From positions 1 to 5,491 of the forward strand of contig VBBH01000082.1 of the NCBI GenBank assembly GCA_005888695.1: a stretch of 5,491 bases of DNA. Direction: 5' to 3'. The notes under the pieces were generated by a model. That model had not been told where the DNA came from, ran no database searches, and saw nothing but the letters and a program-made list of their open reading frames with translations. Origin of the DNA: Candidatus Bathyarchaeota archaeon (lineage in GTDB: Archaea; Thermoproteota; Bathyarchaeia; 40CM-2-53-6). A program made the translations under genes and the position numbers. Positions 1 to 5,228 of this stretch are shown piece by piece. Positions within the stretch are counted from its first letter, which is position 1. Each line of letters starts with the position of its first letter.

Positions 1-421
1 AGCTGGTGACATCGAAGATGTCAATGGGACTAGTGCCAACATTACCCATGGCTGTGTAGCGACGAATGTGCCCGTGAGTGTAGGATCGACTGTCACGATA
101 GTTGAAGTAGACATAGACGTACCCGTTGGAGGCAAAGTTGGGATCTAGGGCTATTCCCAGGAGTCCGGCTTCTCCTCCGTTGAAGATCGGCGAGACGGAT
201 GCGAAAGGAGTGGGTAGGAGGGTTCCGTTCTGGAGAATAATGCGAATGTTCCCAGTATTTTTTTCGTTGAAGAAGATGCGGCCGTCAGGTGAAAACCTTA
301 GCGAGACGGGAAAATTGAGACCGGTAAGGACCGGTGTCACCGGGGAAAGCGTGTGGACAGACGGCAATATTGCAGAGCCCGATATTAGTACGACAGCGCA
401 GAGTATGAAGATGGCTTTCAC
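1..421 (-). CDS. PQQ-type glucose/sorbosone dehydrogenase, N-terminal part (runs off the left edge)
   Basis: This is the first 140 residues of a secreted six-bladed beta-propeller sugar dehydrogenase of the GSDH family, which oxidises aldoses outside the cytoplasm using PQQ. Seen directly: a hydrophobic signal segment at about residues 3-18 (AIFILCAVVLISGSA), a first-blade stretch (LNFPVSLRFSPDGRIFFNE, about 35-53), and the family's hallmark block at about 81-106 (GGEAGLLGIALDPNF, then NGYVYVYF), followed by IRRYT. The frame is open from base 1 to 514. It has no ATG, so I chose GTG at 421; TTG at 451 would add MVFVKSRSHP and give a more conventional basic n-region ahead of the hydrophobic core. 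No clear Shine-Dalgarno or TATA box precedes either start. The catalytic His and most PQQ and calcium ligands lie beyond the window, so activity cannot be judged. It follows the 123-aa gene on the same strand by 93 bp (GTG) or 63 bp (TTG), and may be cotranscribed. Confidence 0.85.
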   Translation of the reverse strand, partial: MKAIFILCAVVLISGSAILPSVHTLSPVTPVLTGLNFPVSLRFSPDGRIFFNEKNTGNIRIILQNGTLLPTPFASVSPIFNGGEAGLLGIALDPNFASNGYVYVYFNYRDSRSYTHGHIRRYTAMGNVGTSPIDIFDVTS

Positions 422-514
422 AGGATGGCTACGTGATTTGACAAAAACCAATCCCTTACCATCTAGCCTCTGCCTTTGTGCTACTCGAGTGAAAGTCGCA
501 ATGCAATGCGAACG

Positions 515-886
515 TTAGGTGTAGATGGTTGACTTTCGTACTTGGCCATTGTTAAAACCCAGCCTGTCGACCATCTGCATGAAAGCGTCTCGGCCTATTT
601 CTGTTGCTTTAGTCGAGTCAATTGGTTCGTTGCGGAATTTTGAGAGGAGACTTACAGACAGATCCATAAGAGCCGCCACTAGCGTCACGGCCTCCTCGAC
701 CGTGATGCTCTTTCGATCTTGAAAGACCTCTTTCTTGAGAAATTCCAGGAACAACTTGCTATACTTTGTCATGTCGTCAGCCCCCTCTTCCATGTCTTGA
801 AGAGGCTTGTCTGAATCGCTCATTGCCGGGGCATCGGTCAGAGCTTTGCGGATAAGAACCCGTCGATCATAGGTCGGAAAGCTCAT
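515..886 (-). CDS. hypothetical 123-aa helical protein
   Basis: I do not recognise this protein. It starts at ATG 886 and ends at TAA 515-517. The first 40 residues are charged and probably flexible (an acidic stretch DMEEGADDM at about 31-39). The rest reads as two or three amphipathic helices: KYSKLFLEFLKKEVF, then EEAVTLVAALMDLSVSLLSKF at about 64-84, then a third near residue 100. There is no signal peptide and no metal-binding cluster. An internal ATG at 823 (MSDSDKPL) could be the true start, because the first 21 residues are not obviously structured and neither ATG has a clear ribosome binding site. The gene lies just upstream of the sugar dehydrogenase on the same strand. A TATA-like sequence read on the minus strand near 969-976 could drive it with a leader of about 60 nt. 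Reality as a gene is likely but not certain. Confidence 0.6.
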   Translation of the reverse strand: MSFPTYDRRVLIRKALTDAPAMSDSDKPLQDMEEGADDMTKYSKLFLEFLKKEVFQDRKSITVEEAVTLVAALMDLSVSLLSKFRNEPIDSTKATEIGRDAFMQMVDRLGFNNGQVRKSTIYT

Positions 887-962
887 AAACGGTCAGTTTG
901 TTGAGCAGCGAGTACCCCACATTTCGCCAGTATTCGAACCGTCGTGCTTGTCTGGGCCTGCG

Positions 963-976
963 TTAATACTTATAAC
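963..976 (+). promoter_or_regulatory. archaeal BRE/TATA promoter for the 26-codon ORF
   Basis: The sequence TTAATACTTATAAC resembles a purine/A-rich BRE followed by a TTATAA box. Its centre, about 973, is 27 bases ahead of ATG 1000, which is the spacing expected for a leaderless archaeal transcript. The core reads GTTATAAG on the other strand, so it could also fire leftwards toward the 123-aa gene, with a longer leader. Confidence 0.5.
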
Positions 977-999
977 AAAATCACAATTTCTTTGTCCAT

Positions 1000-1080
1000 A
1001 TGGAACAGGGGAAACCTAGTGCGTACTTTTGGTCGATTGTCGGTGGTTGTTTAACACTAGTTTTTTCGGCCTCACCCTAG
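1000..1080 (+). pseudogene. 26-codon membrane ORF, possible frameshifted small membrane protein
   Basis: ATG 1000 to TAG 1078-1080 encodes MEQGKPSAYFWSIVGG followed by CLTLVFSASP. A short polar N-terminus, KPSAxF, and then a hydrophobic segment containing IVGG is the typical opening of small archaeal multi-TM proteins, but there the hydrophobic part is longer. At a six-T run (1061-1066) one extra T would switch to a frame that continues hydrophobically as FFGLTLAGFSLSV and stops at 1131-1133. Reading through the TAG also gives a hydrophobic stretch (LVSVCLFVVVF). Two interpretations fit: a genuine leaderless microprotein, or a decayed or frameshifted membrane gene. The well-placed TATA box upstream supports transcription. 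The family resemblance is from memory, not from a search. Confidence 0.4.
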
Positions 1081-1197
1081 CTGGTTTCAGTCTGTCTGTT
1101 CGTTGTAGTATTCAATCCTTACCGACGGACTAGTCCTAACAGTGTGGACATACATATTGGTTGGTCTTATGTCCGAGGGAGATCGCTATCGTAAATC

Positions 1198-1204
1198 GTA
1201 TAAT
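1198..1204 (+). promoter_or_regulatory. TATA-like box for the two-TM gene
   Basis: GTATAAT, preceded by the A-rich GTAAATC, has its centre about 30 bases before TTG 1231. This fits a transcript with almost no leader and supports that start. Confidence 0.45.
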
Positions 1205-1230
1205 CAACGACATACTATCTTAGGCGGACA

Positions 1231-1689
1231 TTGGCTTTAGGCTGGCTTCGAGACAAGCGGACTCGTTTCGTCGTCAAGTCACTGCCTACTCTCCTTGGTC
1301 CCATTGTTCTTTTTGCAACTCTTGTCAGTTTGTTCGGATATCCTCTGACCATACTCATCGCCGTTATTGCGGCGCTGTTTCTCTGGACTATTGCGAACCA
1401 GGTAGTCGAAAATGGTATCCTTCTAAACGTCAAACAAGGGCAGAGGGTGAAAGGCCACTTGGCGGAGATCGAAAACCAACCTTTCGATTGGGACATCGCA
1501 GACGAGAACAACATGATCCTCCTCAGGAAGGGTGAACGCCGAAAGTTCAAGTCCATCGATGGTGGCAGAGACGACCGCGCTTACACTGTAAGGCGCAAGA
1601 TTCCGTGGCCGGCGCGATGGTACTTGATTTTGGATATGTATGGGAAGAAAATCTATCCTCGCCACTGGCAACATTCGAGAAGCCACTGA
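1231..1689 (+). CDS. two-TM membrane protein with beta-sandwich-like C-terminal domain
   Basis: This is a 152-aa protein beginning with TTG, the only usable start after an in-frame stop at 1201-1203; a TATA-like box lies about 30 bases upstream. Residues 1-15 are basic (RDKRTRFVVK). Residues of about 16-34 and 38-56 form a membrane hairpin joined by a short FGYP turn. The soluble part, about 62-143, has the look of a small beta sandwich: a strand with VKQGQRVKG, then FDWDIADENNM, a turn RKGERRKF, a late Y-strand, and IPWPARWYLILDMYGKK. The order 'D/N-rich turn, then G, then P, then WYLxxD' recalls GOLD/p24-like and DUF1883 domains, but this is pattern resemblance only. Function is unknown. 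The C-terminus (RHWQHSRSH) lies inside a 21-bp tandem repeat that also supplies the stop codon. The gene converges on the HEPN-like gene, with 15 bp between the stops. Confidence 0.72.
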   Translation: MALGWLRDKRTRFVVKSLPTLLGPIVLFATLVSLFGYPLTILIAVIAALFLWTIANQVVENGILLNVKQGQRVKGHLAEIENQPFDWDIADENNMILLRKGERRKFKSIDGGRDDRAYTVRRKIPWPARWYLILDMYGKKIYPRHWQHSRSH

Positions 1690-1702
1690 ACGCATTCGAG
1701 AA
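1661..1702. repeat. two-copy 21-bp imperfect tandem repeat
   Basis: Copy 1 (1661-1681) and copy 2 (1682-1702) both begin GCCACTG and end CATTCGAGAA; only the four central bases differ (GCAA versus AACG). Another GC follows copy 2, matching the next unit start. The TGA stop of the two-TM gene (1687-1689) is in copy 2. The same place in copy 1 reads TGG for Trp, so one or two substitutions after the duplication decide where the protein ends. Confidence 0.85.
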
Positions 1703-1704
1703 GC

Positions 1705-2556
1705 TTAGAATCCCGCCGCATTTAGTAGATGAAAAAGCGTTTGTTCCGTAGTTGTGAGAACAAACAAGGCATCATCATAGTTACTTTCTGTGTGGTATTC
1801 TCCTGAGGCAAAGCCATAGAGAGCATCAACGAGATTCGCGAAAGCTTCCATAACTTCAGTCCTTGATTCCGATTTCATGACGGATCTTATCTTCTCCTTT
1901 CTCGTAGCTCCAGACCCGAGTCTGGTAATGACATCATTCAACAACTCTCTTGCTGACGCGATTGTCTGTCTACTTTGGTCTCGACTATTGGATTGCAAGG
2001 CGTCCCAAGCCCCCTTATGAGTCTCGACCAGTTTCGGATCTAACTTGGATAGCATACTGTCAAGCCGACTTATGATTTGCTGAGACTCCGTTTCGTGTCC
2101 AACAGTCGCAATGAGCCGCTTTCTCCCGGTATCATACTCGAACCCTGCCGCGGATAGCTCCCTGATGAAGACCGAAAACTCGTCCACGGCGTTAGTTATC
2201 ATACGACTATGCCTGGGATTGCCGATCATTTCGTTGATTGTATAATCGAAGATTGGAAGCAAGAGATTTGCGTTCTGGAGAAATTCCAGTAGTCGTACGA
2301 AACCGTCAATTCCCTCGATGGCTCGCATTTCAGCCCACACCGCTTGAGGACTTGGAACCCCGATATATCTGAACGCCAATCCAATACTTTCACGATTGCA
2401 ATAGTAGATCCGCAATGCAGGAGATCTTGCGACTGCAACGCCTATCCTAACGAGTCGGAGATCCGACTGATTTTCGGTCTTTGGCAACTTTTCTACGTAT
2501 TCGAAACGATGCGAAAGCCTGCTTATTGTGTTTGACTCTCCCAGAGAACAACTCAC
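1705..2556 (-). CDS. hypothetical protein with HEPN-like C-terminal half, possible defence-associated
   Basis: This is a 283-aa soluble protein starting with GTG at 2556 and ending with TAA at 1705-1707. GAGG lies just upstream of the GTG but only three bases from it, so the start is uncertain. Residues 1-80 show mixed strands and helices with no recognised fold. About 82-110 is a helix (FVRLLEFLQNANLLLPIF), and about 121-139 another. From about 178 onward the pattern changes: THKGAWDALQSN, then SRQTIASARELLNDVITRL (195-213), a polar linker, and two helices around EVMEAFANLVDALYGFASGEYH (234-255) and a final amphipathic helix (262-280). Helices of this type, with a GEYH motif between the last two, recall the HEPN superfamily as found in abortive-infection (Abi) and other defence proteins. 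There is no complete Rx4-6H nuclease motif, so a catalytic role cannot be claimed. It converges with the two-TM gene. Confidence is good that it is a gene and low for the function. Confidence 0.75.
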   Translation of the reverse strand: MSCSLGESNTISRLSHRFEYVEKLPKTENQSDLRLVRIGVAVARSPALRIYYCNRESIGLAFRYIGVPSPQAVWAEMRAIEGIDGFVRLLEFLQNANLLLPIFDYTINEMIGNPRHSRMITNAVDEFSVFIRELSAAGFEYDTGRKRLIATVGHETESQQIISRLDSMLSKLDPKLVETHKGAWDALQSNSRDQSRQTIASARELLNDVITRLGSGATRKEKIRSVMKSESRTEVMEAFANLVDALYGFASGEYHTESNYDDALFVLTTTEQTLFHLLNAAGF

Positions 2557-2848
2557 TTTCCTCGGAATTGTCGGGAATACTTCGTGATTTGGCTAGTTGA
2601 TGATTTTTCCGGAGTTCTGGCTATGTCGCCGGCGCCTTCTCGATTTCCTTTTAGTAATTCGGACGGTATAGTATTTCGCGAATAAGCTCGTCGGCAAAAA
2701 GCCCGAAAAATGTGGGGTGTATTATCGATAGTCTCTGTGAGTGTTGAGGGCGAAGGATTTGGAAAAGACGGCGTCCAAACTCTGCCAATTCATAGGATTG
2801 TCCTGGAACGGTCCAAATCGCCAGATTTGCGACCGAAAGGAGCAAAAG
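2557..2848. other. intergenic stretch with no supported gene, downstream of the tRNA
   Basis: About 290 bp lie between the tRNA 3' end and the GTG of the HEPN-like gene. On the minus strand there is a short T tract directly after the tRNA (CTTTTGC, 2842-2848), which could terminate its transcript, and two T-rich blocks at about 2696-2711 (TTTTTCGGGCTTTTT). A 64-codon minus frame (2651-2845, TTG start) and a plus frame from 2710 that runs through the antisense of the tRNA are not convincing genes. The stretch could hold the promoter of the HEPN-like gene, but I see no clear TATA box there. Confidence 0.5.
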
Positions 2849-2924
2849 CGGGCCGGGTGGGATTCGAACCCACGATTTGCGGCTCCGCAGGCCGCCGTCT
2901 TAGTCCTGGCTCGACTACCGGCCC
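2849..2924 (-). tRNA. trnR: tRNA-Arg (anticodon GCG)
   Basis: A complete cloverleaf can be drawn on the minus strand. The acceptor stem is GGGCCGG (2924-2918) pairing with CCGGCCC (2856-2850), followed by discriminator G (2849). Positions 8-9 are TA, and a D stem GTC pairs with GAC. The anticodon stem GCGGC/GCCGC encloses the loop CTGCGGA, with anticodon GCG at 2888-2886, which reads CGC and CGU arginine codons. The variable loop is 5 nt (AAATC), and the T arm is GTGGG-TTCGAAT-CCCAC. All stems are fully paired apart from a possible G-A at the end of the D stem. There is no intron, and CCA is not encoded, as in most archaea. Confidence 0.97.
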
Positions 2925-2952
2925 ATTAGTGGCCGAGCACGGGAATCATCGC

Positions 2953-2960
2953 CTTATAAT
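2953..2960 (-). promoter_or_regulatory. TATA box of the tRNA-Arg gene
   Basis: On the minus strand this reads ATTATAAG, centred about 32 bases upstream of the mature tRNA 5' end. That would start transcription some 5 nt before the tRNA, the normal arrangement for archaeal tRNA genes. Confidence 0.6.
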
Positions 2961-3048
2961 CAATTCAGACGAACAGTAGCAAAGAGGACTCTCCCGCGAG
3001 TCAAGCTGATAAACCAGTATTGAACGAACAAATCGGCTAAGACAACCC

Positions 3049-3258
3049 ATGTTCACTTGTGCAAAGTGCCAGAAACTAGACTTCCAAATAACCCAGCTCT
3101 CAGAAATGAGACTCCTCGCCGAATGCACATCCTGTGGCTCGGCCTTCGTACTAGACACGATCGGAGACAAGAAGCCGAAGGTCGAGGCGACAGATCCCAA
3201 TCAGCACTTGACCTGGAACTGGAAGAACGAACAGTGGGTCCCGGCTAAACGCGACTAG
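3049..3258 (+). CDS. small zinc-ribbon protein
   Basis: This is a 69-aa protein from ATG 3049 to TAG 3256-3258. Seen directly: two CxxC knuckles, C4-A-K-C7 and C26-T-S-C29, 18 residues apart, which is the arrangement of a single zinc-ribbon binding one Zn2+. Between them lies a predicted two-strand segment (FQITQLSEMRLLAE), and after them a strand (AFVLDTIG). A polar tail follows, ending in the aromatic segment HLTWNWKNEQWVPA, possibly a docking region. Such stand-alone zinc ribbons in archaea are often nucleic-acid or protein-binding accessory factors, but nothing here tells the partner. A weak TATA-like sequence (AGTATTG, 3016-3022) sits about 30 bases upstream, and there is no Shine-Dalgarno, so a leaderless transcript is plausible. 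The next gene starts about 20 bp downstream on the same strand, suggesting an operon. It diverges from the tRNA. Confidence 0.82.
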   Translation: MFTCAKCQKLDFQITQLSEMRLLAECTSCGSAFVLDTIGDKKPKVEATDPNQHLTWNWKNEQWVPAKRD

Positions 3259-3262
3259 ACCG

Positions 3263-3270
3263 AAGAGGTC
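3263..3270 (+). promoter_or_regulatory. Shine-Dalgarno sequence pointing to a CTG start
   Basis: AAGAGGTC contains GAGGT, complementary to the CCUCC end of archaeal 16S rRNA. It is 9 bases ahead of CTG 3279 and has no ATG, GTG or TTG in a suitable position in the frame of the downstream protein. Confidence 0.5.
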
Positions 3271-3278
3271 GAATCGTT

Positions 3279-3929
3279 CTGGCCGAGAAGCAGATTGATC
3301 CTGTCCAGCTCTCACAGTCCAACCTCCCAGGCAATCGTCGTCAATGGAGGAGAAGGATCCGCTCAACCCGATTTCTCATCTGGGTTCTAATCATTCTACT
3401 GGTTGCAGAACCGGTGTTGGTTTATTGGACAGTTGAACGGGCGGTGTCCCATAATCGCTGGAGCATCCAAGCCTCCCTGTCGGAGACTTTCTTCAGCCAA
3501 ATTAATGATGCCTATACACCGATCACGAATCAGAGCTTGGCATCCGACCAAGCCCTACGGTTTCTGGCAGATAGCGACCTCCACCATGCGAGTACAACAA
3601 TGTACAACCTGTATCGAGTGGACACTCAACATTTCAACCAACTTTCCCGCATCAGCTCTACCCTCCTGAGTCTGCAGAATCTAAGTTATGTCCTGAGTCT
3701 GACAAGTCCCCAGAGACTTGTCCTATCTAATCTCCTGATTAGCATGGGTACGAGGATCGTCAATGCGTATCACCTCAACGGTACGAACGTCTACTCTGTG
3801 CCGTTCTGGTATTGGGGTCCGTCCCCGCCTAACGAGGATCTACTCAATCAAGCTGTAGACCTGACAAAGCTTCCAGGCCTTCCCTGTTTCGACTATCAAA
3901 GTTGTAACAACGTACCTCTAAGATGGTGA
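3279..3929 (+). CDS. single-TM anchored extracytoplasmic protein, probable CTG start
   Basis: I do not recognise the family. The frame is open from 3249 to TGA 3927-3929. The first conventional start is GTG 3414 (171 aa), but that would cut a transmembrane helix in half. Reading from CTG 3279 gives 216 aa: a polar segment, a very basic patch (NRRQWRRRIRSTR, about 19-31), a membrane anchor FLIWVLIILLVAEPVLVYW (about 32-50), and then about 165 residues outside the membrane. The basic patch before the anchor predicts N-terminus inside, C-terminus outside. The outer domain is mainly helical (SLSETFFSQINDAY; STTMYNLYRVDTQHFNQL; LSSLQ-type helices at about 125-160) and ends with a short region holding two Cys (PCFDYQSC) that could form a disulfide. 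It could be a sensor or a surface scaffold; no catalytic motif is seen. It lies about 20 bp after the zinc-ribbon gene, so the two are probably cotranscribed. Confidence 0.65.
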   Translation: MAEKQIDPVQLSQSNLPGNRRQWRRRIRSTRFLIWVLIILLVAEPVLVYWTVERAVSHNRWSIQASLSETFFSQINDAYTPITNQSLASDQALRFLADSDLHHASTTMYNLYRVDTQHFNQLSRISSTLLSLQNLSYVLSLTSPQRLVLSNLLISMGTRIVNAYHLNGTNVYSVPFWYWGPSPPNEDLLNQAVDLTKLPGLPCFDYQSCNNVPLRW

Positions 3930-3994
3930 CGACAGCTGGAATGCTGGCTCCTTGTCTGAACCCGATCCGAGAAGATCACATAACCAATACTGTT

Positions 3995-4008
3995 GGAAAA
4001 TGCTTTAG
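3995..4008 (+). promoter_or_regulatory. possible BRE/TATA promoter of the antiporter gene
   Basis: GGAAAATGCTTTAG has an A-rich BRE-like half and a CTTTAG box. It would start transcription around 4030, giving a leader of roughly 12 nt before GTG 4042. The box differs from the consensus at its last position, so this is tentative. Confidence 0.33.
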
Positions 4009-4041
4009 CTGTAATCTAACTATAGGCCTCGCAGGCCTCCT

Positions 4042-5202
4042 GTGACTGCGAGCTTCCTCCTCGACCTAGGAATCGCCGTCGCCGCCGCTCTCCTGTTCAG
4101 CGTCCTCTTCTACAAGCTCGGCCTACCAATGATCGCCGGCCAACTCGTAGCCGGAATGTTAGTCGGGCCTTACGCCCCTTACCCGCTAGGCTTGATCCGA
4201 GACACGACATCTATCGATTTTCTGGCCAACCTCGGAATAATCCTGCTCTTGTTTGTGATAGGACTTGAAATGGACCCGCGCAAATTCGGCAAGTTGGGGC
4301 TTCGGGTCGTAATACTTACGTCGTTCGAGTTTCTAGTAACTTTCCTAGTCGGTGTCCTGTCTGCCTTGACCATAGGGTGGTCCCTAGGAGAGGCCCTCTT
4401 TCTTGCTTCGGTTCTCAGTCTCAGCAGTACAGCCATTGTCGCGAAACTTCTGACCGAAAGATCACCGGAGCATCAAGAGGGCGTGACATCAACAATCATG
4501 ATGGTCCTAGTATTAGAGGACTTGATCGCCGTCTTCCTACTTTTCCTAACCCCGGAACTCGCAGGAGCGGGCCAGTTCCAAGCATCAAGCCTCGCCGTCA
4601 TAGGTGGAAAAGCGATCCTCCTTTTCGGTGCCGCTTTTGTCTTCGGCAGATACCTTGGTCCCAAATTGATCAACCTCGTAAGCCAGTATGAACTTGAGAT
4701 CGGTGAGGTCTCGTTTCTCCTAGCTCTTTCGTTCGGCTTCCTCTTCGGCGTTCTATCAGAATACCTAGGCTTCTCTCCCGGAATCGGCGCCTTACTCGTC
4801 GGATTCTTTCTTCCCATGAAACACTCTCGCTATGTCAGGGACAAGATTTTGCCGCTTAAGGAAGCGTTCATCGTTTTCTTCTTCCTGTCCATGGGCACAC
4901 TGGTCAATCCATCTTCAGTCCTTGCATTGGGCCTGCCACTAACTATAGTAATGGCTGGGGCCGTAGTTGGAAAATTCGGGGGAGGTTACTTGGGGGCAAA
5001 GTTTGCCAAGATCGAACCCCCCCTCCTTGTCGGCTCGATACTGATTCCAAGAGGAGAATTCTCTCTGGTCCTAGCAAAGGCGGGCGTTGACTCAGGACTG
5101 GTTCCCCCTCAACTCTACCCCGTAGCAGGGTTTGCAGTTCTGATAACCACACTCACGTCATCAATAATTGGCAAGCGAGTTGTTCGAGAACCACAAAGAT
5201 AG
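4042..5202 (+). CDS. CPA2-family (Kef-type) cation:proton antiporter, membrane domain only
   Basis: A 386-aa integral membrane exchanger that swaps Na+ or K+ for H+, for pH and ion homeostasis. GTG 4042 is chosen because TM1 follows directly (FLLDLGIAVAAALLFSVLF). Family marks seen in order: PMIAGQLVAGMLVGP (29-43), the TM3 signature LLLFVIGLEMD (68-78), the unwound TM4 motif LSLSSTAIVAKLLTE (125-139), the ion-binding pair E159-D160 in LVLEDLIAVF, GFSPGIGALLVGFFLP (243-258), FFFLSMGTLVNP (279-290), and IPRGEFSLVLAKAG (335-348) with the conserved R337. There are about 12-13 membrane helices. The protein ends soon after the last helix (GKRVVREPQR), so the cytosolic RCK/TrkA-N regulatory domain of KefB/KefC is absent; membrane-only members are common in archaea. 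Which cation it uses cannot be told from sequence; the ED pair differs from both the DD of NapA-type and the QD of KefC-type proteins. It is convergent with citrate synthase, stop to stop 26 bp. Confidence 0.95.
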   Translation: MTASFLLDLGIAVAAALLFSVLFYKLGLPMIAGQLVAGMLVGPYAPYPLGLIRDTTSIDFLANLGIILLLFVIGLEMDPRKFGKLGLRVVILTSFEFLVTFLVGVLSALTIGWSLGEALFLASVLSLSSTAIVAKLLTERSPEHQEGVTSTIMMVLVLEDLIAVFLLFLTPELAGAGQFQASSLAVIGGKAILLFGAAFVFGRYLGPKLINLVSQYELEIGEVSFLLALSFGFLFGVLSEYLGFSPGIGALLVGFFLPMKHSRYVRDKILPLKEAFIVFFFLSMGTLVNPSSVLALGLPLTIVMAGAVVGKFGGGYLGAKFAKIEPPLLVGSILIPRGEFSLVLAKAGVDSGLVPPQLYPVAGFAVLITTLTSSIIGKRVVREPQR

Positions 5203-5228
5203 TAAGTATCGCCTGTTTGCTTCTGCGA

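Larger units (their letters stand above)
887..1230. other. 344-bp divergent intergenic region
   Basis: This spacer separates the minus-strand 123-aa gene from the plus-strand two-TM gene. It holds a strong archaeal-type promoter at 963-976, a 26-codon ORF at 1000-1080 with a possible broken continuation to 1133, and a second TATA-like box at 1198-1204. A 23-codon ORF at 1169-1240 (ATG, MSEGDRYRKSYN...) has no promoter of its own and ends out of frame with the next gene, so I do not call it. No tRNA, CRISPR repeat or convincing hairpin was found. Confidence 0.6.

Noticed and set aside
126..518. 130-codon plus-strand frame at the left edge
   Set aside because: It lies wholly antisense to the clear sugar dehydrogenase, and its peptide has no recognisable domain.
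929..942. T-loop-like ATTCGAACC, possible tRNA remnant or attachment site
   Set aside because: It matches nine bases of the tRNA-Arg T arm, but the flanks cannot form the T stem or acceptor stem and do not match the tRNA.
1016..1133. Four CTAG tetramers in about 120 bp
   Set aside because: CTAG occurs throughout the window, including within coding regions, so this cluster is not distinctive.
1215..1556. 113-codon minus-strand frame
   Set aside because: It is antisense to the two-TM gene; the hydrophobic segments in the plus frame and the upstream TATA box favour the plus strand.
2651..2845. 64-codon minus-strand frame right after the tRNA
   Set aside because: It begins with TTG four bases from the tRNA 3' end, has no promoter or ribosome binding site, and shows no motif. 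A decayed fragment cannot be excluded.
2710..2979. 89-codon plus-strand frame across the tRNA
   Set aside because: Part of its peptide (AGRVGFEPTICGS) is just the antisense translation of the tRNA gene, a well-known artefact.
4473..4817. Minus-strand frames inside the antiporter gene (4179-4436, 4473-4817, 4943-5152)
   Set aside because: They are shadows of a fully conserved CPA2 reading frame.
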